From Lachnospiraceae bacterium UBA4381 (GTDB lineage: Bacteria > Bacillota > Clostridia > Lachnospirales > Lachnospiraceae), in contig DGRT01000041.1 in the NCBI GenBank assembly GCA_002391105.1, positions 273 to 14,198 on the forward strand: DNA of 13,926 nt, read 5' to 3'. The position numbers and the translations under genes are program-made. The notes under the pieces were generated by a model. That model did no database searches. It had not been told where the DNA came from and was given only the letters and a program-made list of their open reading frames with translations. Shown here one piece after another: positions 6,299 to 13,926 of the stretch (positions are counted from its first letter, which is position 1; each line of letters starts with the position of its first letter).

Positions 6299-7309
6299 AT
6301 GAAGATACTTGTAACAGGTGGTACAGGATATATCGGTTCACATACTGTAGTAGAGCTTATCAAAGCAGGACATGAGGTGGTTATATTTGATAATCTTTAT
6401 AACTCAAAAGAGATAACTCTTGATTATATAAAAAAAATTACCGGAGTTAAGCCTAAGTTTTATAAAGCTGATATGTTATGTCCGGAGGAAATGGAACCAA
6501 TATTCAAAGAAAATACATTTGATGCAGTAATTCATTTTGCAGGTCTTAAGGCTGTAGGAGAGTCAGTAAAGCTCCCTCTCAAGTATTATGAGAACAATCT
6601 GAGCGGAACAATAAATCTCTGCAAACTTATGGACAAATATGGCTGCAAGAAGATAATATTCTCATCTTCAGCTACAGTCTATGGTTCACCTGCAAGCTGT
6701 CCTATAACAGAGGATTTCCCGAATTCAACTACTAATCCTTACGGAACAACCAAGCTGTTTCTGGAAAGAATACTCAGTGATCTTACAGTTCCGGATCCTG
6801 AATGGAAGGTTATCCTTCTCAGATATTTCAATCCTATCGGAGCAGATGAAAGTGGTCTTATAGGTGAATCACCTAACGGTATTCCTAACAATCTTATGCC
6901 TTATATCATTCAGGTGGCACTTGGAAAGCTTCCTGAGCTTGGGGTATTCGGAAATGATTATGATACTCCGGATGGAACAGGAGTACGTGATTATATTCAC
7001 GTTACCGATCTGGCACTCGGACATGTGGCTGCTCTTAACAGAATAGAAAAGACTGAAGGGGTTGATATATATAATCTTGGTACCGGAATCGGTTATAGCG
7101 TTCTGGATATTGTCAAGGCGTTTGAAAAGGCAAATAATATAAAGATTCCTTATTCTATAAAGCCTCGTCGTGCCGGCGATATAGCTATGTGCTATGCAAA
7201 TCCTGAGAAGGCAAAAAGAGAGCTTGGATGGGAAGCCAAGTTTGATCTTGAAAGAATGTGTAAGGATTCCTGGAGATTTGCAGAGACAACACTTCGTAAT
7301 GAAGAATAA
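6299..7309 (+). CDS. galE: UDP-glucose 4-epimerase
   Basis: 336 residues, the usual length for GalE. It interconverts UDP-glucose and UDP-galactose (Leloir pathway, and galactose supply for surface polysaccharides) using tightly bound NAD+. Visible motifs: Rossmann GGTGYIG (7-13), FSSSATVYG (121-129, with Ser124), NPYGTTK (147-152, catalytic Tyr148 and Lys152), LRYFNPIGA (174-182) and GVRDYIHVTDLA in the substrate-binding half. This is a short-chain dehydrogenase/reductase of the extended type. The start is ATG at 6299 with AGGAG at 6287-6291; an in-frame ATG at 6278 would put the ribosome binding site inside the coding region. It is upstream of the TPR-like gene by 25 nt and starts a run of co-directional genes. 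No galK/galT is nearby, so a general or exopolysaccharide role is as likely as galactose use. Confidence 0.95.
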   Translation: MKILVTGGTGYIGSHTVVELIKAGHEVVIFDNLYNSKEITLDYIKKITGVKPKFYKADMLCPEEMEPIFKENTFDAVIHFAGLKAVGESVKLPLKYYENNLSGTINLCKLMDKYGCKKIIFSSSATVYGSPASCPITEDFPNSTTNPYGTTKLFLERILSDLTVPDPEWKVILLRYFNPIGADESGLIGESPNGIPNNLMPYIIQVALGKLPELGVFGNDYDTPDGTGVRDYIHVTDLALGHVAALNRIEKTEGVDIYNLGTGIGYSVLDIVKAFEKANNIKIPYSIKPRRAGDIAMCYANPEKAKRELGWEAKFDLERMCKDSWRFAETTLRNEE

Positions 7310-7334
7310 AGATTAGATATATCAGATAGAAAAT

Positions 7335-8417
7335 ATGGAAACAAAAGCTACCGGAAAAAAACATAATAATACATCAGGAAGAACAGTGCAGGAGGGCTCT
7401 GGTTCAGCAGGATATAAAAACACTGGTACAAGCTACAACTCTTTTAGTGAAAAAAGCGGAAGAAGCGCCAGAAGTAATACTGTTAATAGAAATGGTACAA
7501 GAGAAAAAAGAGAACGAATAGAAGAGGAACGTATCAGACGAGAGATACAGCAGAAAAGAGCCAAATCCAGAGCAAAGAAAAGAAAAAGAGCCATCAGACT
7601 TGCGATAATATGTACTGTATTTACCATAGTTGTCATACTGGGAACTGCATTTATGGTTTTGCATCTTATTTCAGATAAAGAAGCGCTGAGAGAAGCCGGA
7701 ATAGCTGCATTTCAGGAGGGCAATTATGAAGAAGCTGAAAAAGATTTTATTGCATCTCTTGGAGAAAAACAGTGGTTCACGGATAAGATGGACGATGATA
7801 CCAGACTTTATCTCGCAGGCTGTTATATGCATACGGGAGAATATATCAAGGCACGTGACCAGTACAATACCCTTTATTCAAACGGTACAAAGATTATGGA
7901 CGAGAACAAGCTTAAAGGTTATATAAGCTTTGCAAATGCTCTCGATACCGCCGGAAACGGTCATATGGATGATACTACTATAAATACTCTTAATACCGAG
8001 ATAGAAAATGGCAATACTTCTGTCAGCATTATTCTTGGAGGCTATTATCAAAGCCAAAAGGATTATGATAAGATGATAAGCTACTATGATACCTATGTAA
8101 AAGATTTTGGTATCAATACCTATATAGCATATCAGATGTCCTCCTATTATATAATGAATAATGACTACGAGGCTGCTTCAGACTATATATCCAGAGGGCT
8201 TTCAGCCGAGGATGATCTGTATATGGATAAGCTTCTTTTCAACGAGGCAGTACTTCTGGAGAAAAATATTGATTATCAGGGAGCATTTGATAAGATATCA
8301 GCTCTTTGTGAAAAATATCCTGATAATGAAACCTTTAGAAGAGAGTATGATTATCTGTATTCCAGACTGAATATAGATACGGAACCTGTAAATGGAGATG
8401 AAGAAAGCTCAGACTGA
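7335..8417 (+). CDS. Membrane-anchored TPR-like protein
   Basis: 360 residues. Residues 1-55 are Ser/Thr/Gly/Asn-rich and probably disordered. Residues 56-85 are very basic and helical (RERIEEERIRREIQQKRAK). A single membrane segment spans about 86-112, and positive charges before it predict an N-in, C-out topology, so the remainder is extracytoplasmic. From residue 115, helical hairpins resemble tetratricopeptide repeats: REAGIAAFQEGNYEEAEKDF (119-138), then units near 153-183, 246-275, 279-305 and 312-345. Such proteins usually bind peptides or act as scaffolds at the cell envelope; the partner is unknown. The ATG has no clear Shine-Dalgarno; the bases before it are ATCAGATAGAAA (7321-7332). 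It follows galE closely and is probably co-transcribed with it. Confidence 0.75.
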   Translation: METKATGKKHNNTSGRTVQEGSGSAGYKNTGTSYNSFSEKSGRSARSNTVNRNGTREKRERIEEERIRREIQQKRAKSRAKKRKRAIRLAIICTVFTIVVILGTAFMVLHLISDKEALREAGIAAFQEGNYEEAEKDFIASLGEKQWFTDKMDDDTRLYLAGCYMHTGEYIKARDQYNTLYSNGTKIMDENKLKGYISFANALDTAGNGHMDDTTINTLNTEIENGNTSVSIILGGYYQSQKDYDKMISYYDTYVKDFGINTYIAYQMSSYYIMNNDYEAASDYISRGLSAEDDLYMDKLLFNEAVLLEKNIDYQGAFDKISALCEKYPDNETFRREYDYLYSRLNIDTEPVNGDEESSD

Positions 8418-8447
8418 TAAGTTACTAATTGGGAGATAATCTATAAA

Positions 8448-9887
8448 ATGAAACTTCCTCTCGAATATGAAAACAAAATGAAAAAACTCCTGGGGGATGA
8501 ATACGAAGCTTATGTTGCATCACTTTCGGAGCCGCAGTATAACTGTCTGAGGGTAAATACTCTTAAGATTTCTGTAGAGGATTTTCTGAAAATATCACCC
8601 TTTACCCTTAGTCCTGTTCCCTGGGCTTATGGCTCATTTTATTATGATTCAGATAAAGATACTCCCTCGAAGCATCCCTATTACTTTGCGGGTCTGTATT
8701 ATTTACAGGAACCCAGCGCTACACTTCCCGCTGCAGTGCTTGATGTACAGCCGGGAGATAAGGTGCTCGATATATGTGCCGCTCCGGGCGGCAAATCAAC
8801 TGCCCTTGCCTGTAAGCTTTCAGGAGAGGGTTTACTTATTTCAAATGATGTCAGTGCCTCAAGGATCAAGGCTTTGCAGAAGAATATGGAGAACTTTGGT
8901 GTAACTAATTCCGTTATCTGCTGCGTAGAACCTGTAACTCTTTCAGAAATATTTGAAGGATATTTTGATAAGATTCTTATTGATGCGCCCTGTTCAGGAG
9001 AAGGAATGTTCAGAAAATCTGACTCCATGATATCTGCGTGGGAATTGAATGGTAATCAGACATTTATTGATATACAAAACAGAATACTAAAATATGCTGC
9101 TCGTATGCTGAGACCGGGAGGAATGCTTCTATATTCCACCTGTACCTTTGATCCGAGGGAGGATGAAGATCAGGTAATGCAGTTAAGAGCTCTCCGACCT
9201 GATCTTGAGATGGTTGATATACCAAAATATGATGGCTTTGTAAGCGGTAAGCCTGAATGGTCAAGCAGTCCTGAAGCTGATGATGAACTCAGTAAAGCTG
9301 TCAGGCTTTTTCCTCACAGGATAAAAGGAGAGGGGCACTTTGTGGCCCTTATGAAGTCAACTCTGGAAGACGAAAGAAGTGACGTATCCCCTTATAGATA
9401 TAAAAGCTATAAATCCATGAAGGGGATAAAAGAGCTGGATGATTTTCTGTCTCATGTTTCATCCCCGGAGATTACACCGGACAGGCTGGAAATAAATAAC
9501 GAAAAGCTGTTTCTTATTCCAAATATTTCACCATCCATGCCCAAAGTCAGAGTGATGCGGAGAGGTGTATATCTTGGAGAATTAAAGACCAAAAGATTTG
9601 AACCCAGTCAGTCTATGGCTATGATGCTAAAGGCTGATGAATTTGATAATATACTGGATCTTAGCCCGGATGGGCGGCTTATCTATCAGTATCTTAAGGG
9701 TGAAAGTCTTGCCATAGACAGCGCTATGAGCCCTGAACTGGATGAATATGAATCTGAGTATCCCTATTCAAAACTTAAAGATGGATGGGTTCTGGTTACA
9801 GTTTCCGGTTTTCCGGTTGGATTCGGCAAGCTTGTCAGAGGAATACTAAAGAATAAATACCTTCCGGGATGGAGGATGAAAAGTTAA
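8448..9887 (+). CDS. RsmF-like rRNA (cytosine-C5) methyltransferase, NOL1/NOP2/Sun family
   Basis: 479 residues. SAM-dependent RNA m5C methyltransferase. In order: N-terminal substrate-binding part (1-85) with LRVNTLK (34-40); QEPSA (87-91); SAM motif I LDICAAPGGK (107-116); motif IV DAPCSGEG (179-186, Cys182); and motif VI STCTF (230-234, Cys232). Both cysteines of the two-cysteine mechanism are present, one being the nucleophile and the other releasing the product. Residues about 290-479 form the C-terminal region typical of the longer RsmF/YebU-type proteins rather than the shorter RsmB, with a PUA-like end (GWVLVTVSGFPVGFGKLVRG). Escherichia coli RsmF methylates 16S rRNA C1407; the site modified here is inferred only by similarity. 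The ribosome binding site is GGGAG (8431-8435), 12 nt from the ATG, a rather long spacing. The stop overlaps the next start as TAATG. Confidence 0.9.
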   Translation: MKLPLEYENKMKKLLGDEYEAYVASLSEPQYNCLRVNTLKISVEDFLKISPFTLSPVPWAYGSFYYDSDKDTPSKHPYYFAGLYYLQEPSATLPAAVLDVQPGDKVLDICAAPGGKSTALACKLSGEGLLISNDVSASRIKALQKNMENFGVTNSVICCVEPVTLSEIFEGYFDKILIDAPCSGEGMFRKSDSMISAWELNGNQTFIDIQNRILKYAARMLRPGGMLLYSTCTFDPREDEDQVMQLRALRPDLEMVDIPKYDGFVSGKPEWSSSPEADDELSKAVRLFPHRIKGEGHFVALMKSTLEDERSDVSPYRYKSYKSMKGIKELDDFLSHVSSPEITPDRLEINNEKLFLIPNISPSMPKVRVMRRGVYLGELKTKRFEPSQSMAMMLKADEFDNILDLSPDGRLIYQYLKGESLAIDSAMSPELDEYESEYPYSKLKDGWVLVTVSGFPVGFGKLVRGILKNKYLPGWRMKS

Positions 9888-10522
9888 TGTCAAATATTGA
9901 TAACAGTACATATAAACAAATTAAAAAATCCCGAAAGCTATCCGAGGAAGGTAGATACGACAAGGGGCGCTACGGACACTGGAAGCATTACAGGAATATG
10001 AGAATATTAGTTGCAGCCATTTTACTGCTTGCTATTGCTGCGTCAGTAGTTCTGAGTCTTGCCGTATTTCATACAAAGAAGACTGTATTTATTGTTATAG
10101 CGTGTCTGCTTGCCATACCTTTTGCCAGAAATATTACAGATATTATTATGGTTCTTAAGGCAAGGTCTCTTGAGCGCTCTGTCTATGAGAAAATGGAGAC
10201 TGTATCTCAGGAAGCCGGTGTGCGGCTGCTATATGACATAATGATAACTGAAACGGATGGTGCTGTTTATATTCCCTGTATGCTTATTGCGGCCAATAAT
10301 ATAATCGCCTTTACTCCGGACTATAGTGATACCAAAGCAAGAGAAAAGATTAAGACATATATATCCGGTGCCAATACTGCTGCCGGACTTAATTTCAGGA
10401 TCTTTGTGACAGAGAGAGAAGATACATTTATCAAAGAAATAAAGAAGGTAAATATCCATGAAGGAATCCCCTCTGAGGATGATATCAGGATGAAGCAGAC
10501 GATTCTTTCTATGGGAATATAG
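9887..10522 (+). CDS. Hypothetical membrane protein with two TM segments (211 aa)
   Basis: I do not recognise this family. The 211 residues have a basic N-terminus (about 1-38: YKQIKKSRKLSEEGRYDKGR), two adjacent hydrophobic segments at about 39-61 and 66-90 joined by a short FHTKK turn, and a soluble C-terminal domain (about 95-211) of mixed alpha/beta type. The arrangement predicts both ends in the cytoplasm. The start is ATG at 9887, overlapping the upstream stop by one base (TAATG) with GGAGG at 9871-9875. An in-frame ATG at 9869 lacks a ribosome binding site. Placement between an rRNA methyltransferase and a pseudouridine synthase suggests co-transcription, but says nothing firm about its role. 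Confidence 0.75.
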   Translation: MSNIDNSTYKQIKKSRKLSEEGRYDKGRYGHWKHYRNMRILVAAILLLAIAASVVLSLAVFHTKKTVFIVIACLLAIPFARNITDIIMVLKARSLERSVYEKMETVSQEAGVRLLYDIMITETDGAVYIPCMLIAANNIIAFTPDYSDTKAREKIKTYISGANTAAGLNFRIFVTEREDTFIKEIKKVNIHEGIPSEDDIRMKQTILSMGI

Positions 10523-10550
10523 AGAAATATAGGTAATATAAAGGGATGTT

Positions 10551-11525
10551 ATGAGAGAAATAGAGGTAAATGATAAACAGGAAGGCTACAAACTTAAAAA
10601 GCTATGTATGCGTTATCTTGATACTGCACCTCAGTCTTTCATATATAAGATGCTTCGTAAGAAAAATATTGTTCTGAATGATAAGAAAGCAACAGGTGAT
10701 GAGGTACTTAAGTCCGGTGATGTAATAAAGCTTTATCTGAGCGAAGAAACTATAAACAGCTTTAAATCAGAAAGTGGTAATAACAGTCAAATAAATAATC
10801 AAAAGAATAATATATCTTTCAAGAAGCTGATAATCTACGAGGATAAAGATATAATCATATTCAACAAGCCTGTTAATATGCTTTCCCAGAAGGCAAAGCC
10901 GGAGGATTATTCTATGAACGAGATGCTTATAGATTATCTTCTGGAGGAGGGTGATATACAGGAAAATGAACTGAGTCTCTTTAAACCCTCTGTCTGTAAC
11001 AGACTTGACAGAAATACCTCCGGGCTTCTCCTTGCCGGTAAAACCTCTCATGGTTCCAGATACTTAAGTAGAGTATTAAAGGACAGAACTATTCAGAAGT
11101 ATTACCTTGCAGTTGTTAAAGGATCTTGCAGCTTATCCGGAATAAAAAAAGCATTTATTTCAAAGGACAGAAAGCAAAACCTTGTGACGGTTAGTGAAAA
11201 CGAAGGAGATATGCTTATAGAAACCGGCTTTGAGGTTCTGGACTATAATAAAAAAGAAGATATATCTCTATTAAGAATTGAACTTTTTACCGGAAAAAGT
11301 CATCAGATAAGAGCTCATCTTAAGTATCTTGGCTATCCGATAATCGGTGATATAAAATATGGTTCCGATAACAGATATTTCAGAGACAGATATAAGGTTA
11401 AGTCACAGCTTCTTATGGCTTATAAGGTCGTATTCCCGGCTGGAGAGGAAGTAGTCTCCGGCAAAGAATTTATGATAAAACCAAAGGATGATATATATAA
11501 GCTCTTTGATACTACAAAGCTATGA
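10551..11525 (+). CDS. RluA-family pseudouridine synthase with S4 domain
   Basis: 324 residues. An N-terminal S4 RNA-binding domain (about 14-64, including YKMLRKKNIVLNDKKATGDEV) is followed by a low-complexity Asn/Ser linker (about 72-88) and the RluA catalytic domain. The catalytic aspartate is Asp153 in NRLDRNTSGLLL (150-161), replacing the common HRLD with NRLD. Other family motifs: IFNKPVNMLS (103-112), RTIQKYYLAVVKG (179-191), LFTGKSHQIRAHL (around 244-256) and GYPIIGDIKYG. It converts specific uridines in rRNA, probably large-subunit, to pseudouridine. Which family member (RluC, RluD or another) cannot be decided from sequence alone, so no symbol is given. The ribosome binding site is AAGGGA at about 10540-10545, before the ATG at 10551. 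It follows the small membrane protein by 28 nt. Confidence 0.92.
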   Translation: MREIEVNDKQEGYKLKKLCMRYLDTAPQSFIYKMLRKKNIVLNDKKATGDEVLKSGDVIKLYLSEETINSFKSESGNNSQINNQKNNISFKKLIIYEDKDIIIFNKPVNMLSQKAKPEDYSMNEMLIDYLLEEGDIQENELSLFKPSVCNRLDRNTSGLLLAGKTSHGSRYLSRVLKDRTIQKYYLAVVKGSCSLSGIKKAFISKDRKQNLVTVSENEGDMLIETGFEVLDYNKKEDISLLRIELFTGKSHQIRAHLKYLGYPIIGDIKYGSDNRYFRDRYKVKSQLLMAYKVVFPAGEEVVSGKEFMIKPKDDIYKLFDTTKL

Positions 11526-11539
11526 CTAATGCTATTATA

Positions 11540-11712
11540 GATTAATGTGGTACTCTTAGTATAATATTGATAATTAATCAGATAAGTGTGATGTTCTTAT
11601 TATAATATTAGTAACTAATCAGATAAGTGTGATGCTCTAATTATAATATCGGTAATTAATCAGATAAGTGTGATGTTCTTATTATATTATCGGTAAATAA
11701 TCAGATAAATGG
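11540..11712 (+). repeat. Tandem array of 41-bp direct repeats upstream of recU
   Basis: Three full 41-bp copies at 11575-11615, 11616-11656 and 11657-11697. All three begin with the identical 19 bases TAATCAGATAAGTGTGATG and differ from each other at four to six places in the second half. A degenerate 35-bp copy precedes them (11540-11574), and a truncated copy (11698-11712, TAATCAGATAAATGG) ends 7 nt before the recU start codon. Each unit carries a -10-like hexamer at unit positions 27-32: TATAAT at 11601-11606 and 11642-11647, TATATT at 11683-11688. A weak -35-like CAGATA lies 16 bp before each. The unit is four helical turns long, so equivalent bases face the same side of the DNA. It does not encode protein. 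It could be a set of operators or tandem promoters, or a passive minisatellite. Confidence 0.9.
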
Positions 11713-11719
11713 AAATAAT

Positions 11720-12256
11720 ATGGCTACATGGAAAACCAGAGGACTAAGAGGCTCTGCCTTTGAAAGCCTGATCAATTCAACAAATGAATATTACCGCAGC
11801 AAAAAGCTGGCTCTGGTTCAGAAGATACCGACTCCTATTACGCCACTTAAGTTTGACAGCGAGAGGAAGCTTATAACAGAGGCTTATTTTGATAAGGATT
11901 CCACTGTTGATTATATAGGTGTTGTTCAGGAGATACCGGTAGCGTTTGATGCAAAGGAATGTCATACGGATACATTTTCCATGCAGAATATACATGAGCA
12001 TCAATATCGTTTCATGGAAGAGTTTGAAGAACAGGGCGGAGTTGCCTTCGTGCTCATATATTTCACTGAGAGAAATGATATGTATTACTTAAGATTTAAA
12101 GAGCTTAGGGAATATTATGAAAGAATAGAGCGTGACGGTCATGCCAAGAACTTCAAATATAATGAGCTGGAGGATGATTATTTTCTGAAACCAAGAGGAC
12201 CTGCCATAGTTAATTATCTTGAGGGCTTAAGCCTCGACCTCTCTGAAAGAGAATAA
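11720..12256 (+). CDS. recU: Holliday junction resolvase RecU
   Basis: 178 residues; cleaves four-way DNA junctions during recombination and repair. Family signatures: RGLRGSAFESLINSTNEYYR (7-26), KIPTPI (35-40), EAYFDKDSTVDY (54-65), FDAKE (76-80) and QNIHEHQYRFME (89-100). Catalytic candidates by alignment with Bacillus subtilis RecU (Asp88, Glu101, Lys103) are Asp64, Asp77 and Lys79, so the middle acid is Asp instead of Glu, a conservative change. It lacks about 25-30 N-terminal residues of the B. subtilis protein (206 aa); no in-frame start exists between the ATG at 11720 and the TAA at 11657. The ribosome binding site is weak (GGA at 11711-11713). In Bacillus recU sits beside the penicillin-binding protein gene ponA; here the neighbours are a pseudouridine synthase and nadE. 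Confidence 0.93.
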   Translation: MATWKTRGLRGSAFESLINSTNEYYRSKKLALVQKIPTPITPLKFDSERKLITEAYFDKDSTVDYIGVVQEIPVAFDAKECHTDTFSMQNIHEHQYRFMEEFEEQGGVAFVLIYFTERNDMYYLRFKELREYYERIERDGHAKNFKYNELEDDYFLKPRGPAIVNYLEGLSLDLSERE

Positions 12257-12282
12257 GACCTTTTAATGTATTAAGATTCTAT

Positions 12283-12319
12283 AGGAAGGAAATGACGATT
12301 ATAACGTCAAAATAAATTT
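12283..12319 (+). promoter_or_regulatory. nadE translation-initiation leader: distant Shine-Dalgarno, mini-ORF and hairpin
   Basis: AGGAAGGA (12283-12290) is the only good ribosome binding site before nadE, but it lies about 30 nt from the nadE ATG. It directly precedes a 7-codon open frame, MTIITSK (12292-12315), which stops 4 nt before nadE. The same stretch contains a hairpin: TGACG (12293-12297) pairs with CGTCA (12305-12309) across a 7-nt loop. If folded, the distance from the ribosome binding site to the nadE ATG shrinks to about 12 nt. The leader peptide and the hairpin bypass are alternative readings. Confidence 0.5.
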
Positions 12320-13926
12320 ATGTTTGATTTTTACAGAGTAGCAGCCTGTGTTCCGGATGTGAGCGTAGGAAACACAGAGTACAATCTATCAAAGATTTTC
12401 GAGAAGCTGGAGGAGGCATATAATTACTCTGCCGGAATTATAGTATTTCCTGAACTTGCAACTACAGGTTACAGTTGTCAGGACCTCTTTTTTCAGGACA
12501 CGCTTCTGGAAGGCTCACGAAAAGCAGTTAAAGAAATCATAAGAAGCACCGGTGGCAGAAAAGAGCTCGTTATCGTGGGCGCTCCGCTTGAGCTTGATTC
12601 CAGACTTTTTAACGCAGCATACGTTATAAGAAATTCAAAGCTTCTCGGTATAGCTGTCAAGACGCTTATTCCTAATCATAATGAATTCTATGAAAAACGA
12701 TGGTTCTCTTCAGCGACAGAACTTACAGCTTCGGCTGTTACTGTATCTGAGCTCGGACTTCTGGACGTGACTGATGAAGTTGCAGATGATTACAGTGTAC
12801 CTGTTGGAAACAATATCATCTTTGATATAGCCGGCAGTCTGAAGCTCGGTGTAGAAATCTGTGAGGATCTGTGGGGACCGATGCCGCCTTCAAATATGCT
12901 GGCACTGGGCGGTGCAGAGGTCATAGTCAATCTGTCTGCAAGTAATGAAACTATCTCCAAGAGAGAGTACAGGAAAGGTCTGGTGCGTCAGCAGTCAGCC
13001 TCCCTTCTGGCAGACTATCTTTATGTTTCTGCAGGAAGCTCTGAATCAACTCAGGATCTGATATTCTCAGGACATTCCATTCTTGCTGAAAATGGTGCCA
13101 TTATTAATGAGAATAGAGATTTTATAGCAAATGATTATATCATGATCGCAGATATGGATCTCGGCAAGATCAGACATGACAGAAAAAGATCAACATCATT
13201 TTCAGATACCCTTTCTCTATATAAGAATGAACTGAAGAAGCTGAATATTATCAGAATAGATGATGGTGAACTTCCTGCTTCAGATGGTAAATATATCATA
13301 GCCAGCAGGACTCCGTTTATTCCATCCACAAAGGCAAGACGTCTTAAGAGATGTAATGAAATATTTGATATGCAGGTTGGCGGACTTGCCAAGAGGCTTC
13401 AGATAACTGGCGCCAATCCTGTAATTGGTGTATCAGGTGGTATGGATTCCACACTTGCTCTTCTGGTTGCCGCCAGGGCGCTTGAAAAACTGGACAGAGA
13501 CCCTGATGACCTGATAGCTATAACTATGCCTGCCTTCGGCACTTCAGACAGGACATATAATAATTCTCTGGAGCTTATAAATGCTTTGGGTTCAGAACCG
13601 CTCGTAATAGATATCAAGGCCTCCTGTATTCAGCATCTTAAGGATATAGGTCATGACGGTGAAACTAAGGATATCACTTATGAGAATACACAGGCAAGGG
13701 AAAGAACACAGGTGCTTATGGACTATGCCAATATGGAAAATGGACTTGTGGTAGGTACAGGTGATCTGTCAGAGCTGGCTCTTGGCTGGTGTACTTATAA
13801 CGGCGACCAGATGAGTATGTATGGTGTAAATGGAAGTATTCCTAAAACCCTTGTCAGATGGATGATAGACTCGGTAGTTGAAAATGATATATTCCCCGAT
13901 GCTTCAAATGTGCTGAGGGATATACT
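12320..13926 (+). CDS. nadE: Glutamine-dependent NAD+ synthetase, 3' end missing
   Basis: 535 codons are present before the right edge; the usual length is about 635-650, so roughly 100 residues are missing. It makes NAD+ from nicotinic acid adenine dinucleotide, ATP and glutamine. Residues 1-280 are a nitrilase-type glutaminase domain with the Glu-Lys-Cys triad: Glu45 in FPELATTGY, Lys114 in VKTLIPNHNEFYEKRWF and Cys181 in GVEICEDLW. Residues from about 340 are the synthetase domain with the ATP pyrophosphatase motif SGGMDST (372-378), and later GTGDLSELALGWCTY and the following YGVNGSIPKT. Ammonia is passed between the two sites in known homologues. The start ATG at 12320 is forced by an in-frame TAA at 12302-12304; the family N-terminus (FYRVAACVPDV) begins right after it. 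It follows recU by 63 nt and may be co-transcribed. Confidence 0.95.
   Translation, partial: MFDFYRVAACVPDVSVGNTEYNLSKIFEKLEEAYNYSAGIIVFPELATTGYSCQDLFFQDTLLEGSRKAVKEIIRSTGGRKELVIVGAPLELDSRLFNAAYVIRNSKLLGIAVKTLIPNHNEFYEKRWFSSATELTASAVTVSELGLLDVTDEVADDYSVPVGNNIIFDIAGSLKLGVEICEDLWGPMPPSNMLALGGAEVIVNLSASNETISKREYRKGLVRQQSASLLADYLYVSAGSSESTQDLIFSGHSILAENGAIINENRDFIANDYIMIADMDLGKIRHDRKRSTSFSDTLSLYKNELKKLNIIRIDDGELPASDGKYIIASRTPFIPSTKARRLKRCNEIFDMQVGGLAKRLQITGANPVIGVSGGMDSTLALLVAARALEKLDRDPDDLIAITMPAFGTSDRTYNNSLELINALGSEPLVIDIKASCIQHLKDIGHDGETKDITYENTQARERTQVLMDYANMENGLVVGTGDLSELALGWCTYNGDQMSMYGVNGSIPKTLVRWMIDSVVENDIFPDASNVLRDI

Noticed and set aside
11575..11697. Regular repeats suggesting a CRISPR array
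   Set aside because: The units are contiguous with no unique spacers, they diverge from one another, and no cas genes are present.
12220..12236. GAGG/CCTC hairpin near the end of recU as a terminator
   Set aside because: The stem is only 4 bp, lies within the coding sequence, and no T-run follows.

Overview
This window looks like chromosomal DNA from a low-GC member of the Bacillota, most likely a Clostridia/Lachnospiraceae-type anaerobe. The evidence is the AT-rich composition, strong AGGAG-type ribosome binding sites, a large two-domain 2-hydroxyacyl-CoA dehydratase activator, the sporulation-associated DUF2953/GerW (YtfI/YtfJ) pair, RecU (a Bacillota-type Holliday junction resolvase) and a glutaminase-fused NAD synthetase. 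The genus is not determined. No phage, transposon, CRISPR array or toxin/defence module is visible; it reads as a core housekeeping region with several poorly characterised genes and some unusual leader/regulatory DNA.

Layout: (1) 1-1265, minus strand: the N-terminal 421 residues of a large acyl-CoA dehydratase activator that runs off the left edge. (2) 1266-1521: divergent intergenic region with a good minus-strand promoter, a ~135-nt leader that can fold into nested hairpins, and an extended -10 promoter facing right. (3) 1522-4382, plus strand: a rhomboid-like membrane protein with a C-terminal Cys/His cluster, then two unrecognised proteins (469 and 108 aa) joined by an ATGA overlap. (4) 4450-6045: its own promoter, then the DUF2953 membrane protein and GerW/YtfJ, as in the ytfI-ytfJ pair of Bacillus subtilis. 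(5) 6051-6223, minus strand: tRNA-Leu(CAA) with its own promoter and terminator. (6) 6299-11525, plus strand: galE, a membrane-anchored TPR-like protein, an RsmF-type rRNA m5C methyltransferase, a small two-TM protein, and an RluA-family pseudouridine synthase, tightly packed. (7) 11540-11712: a tandem array of 41-bp direct repeats immediately before recU. (8) recU and then nadE, which is cut by the right edge and has an unusual leader (a Shine-Dalgarno with a 7-codon mini-ORF and a hairpin between it and the real start).

Functionally the genes are mixed: anaerobic acyl-CoA chemistry, spore envelope/germination, sugar-nucleotide metabolism, rRNA modification, recombination and NAD synthesis. 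The least explained material is the activator leader, the recU repeat array, the nadE leader, the rhomboid-like protein lacking a catalytic serine motif, and the unknown 469/108-aa pair.
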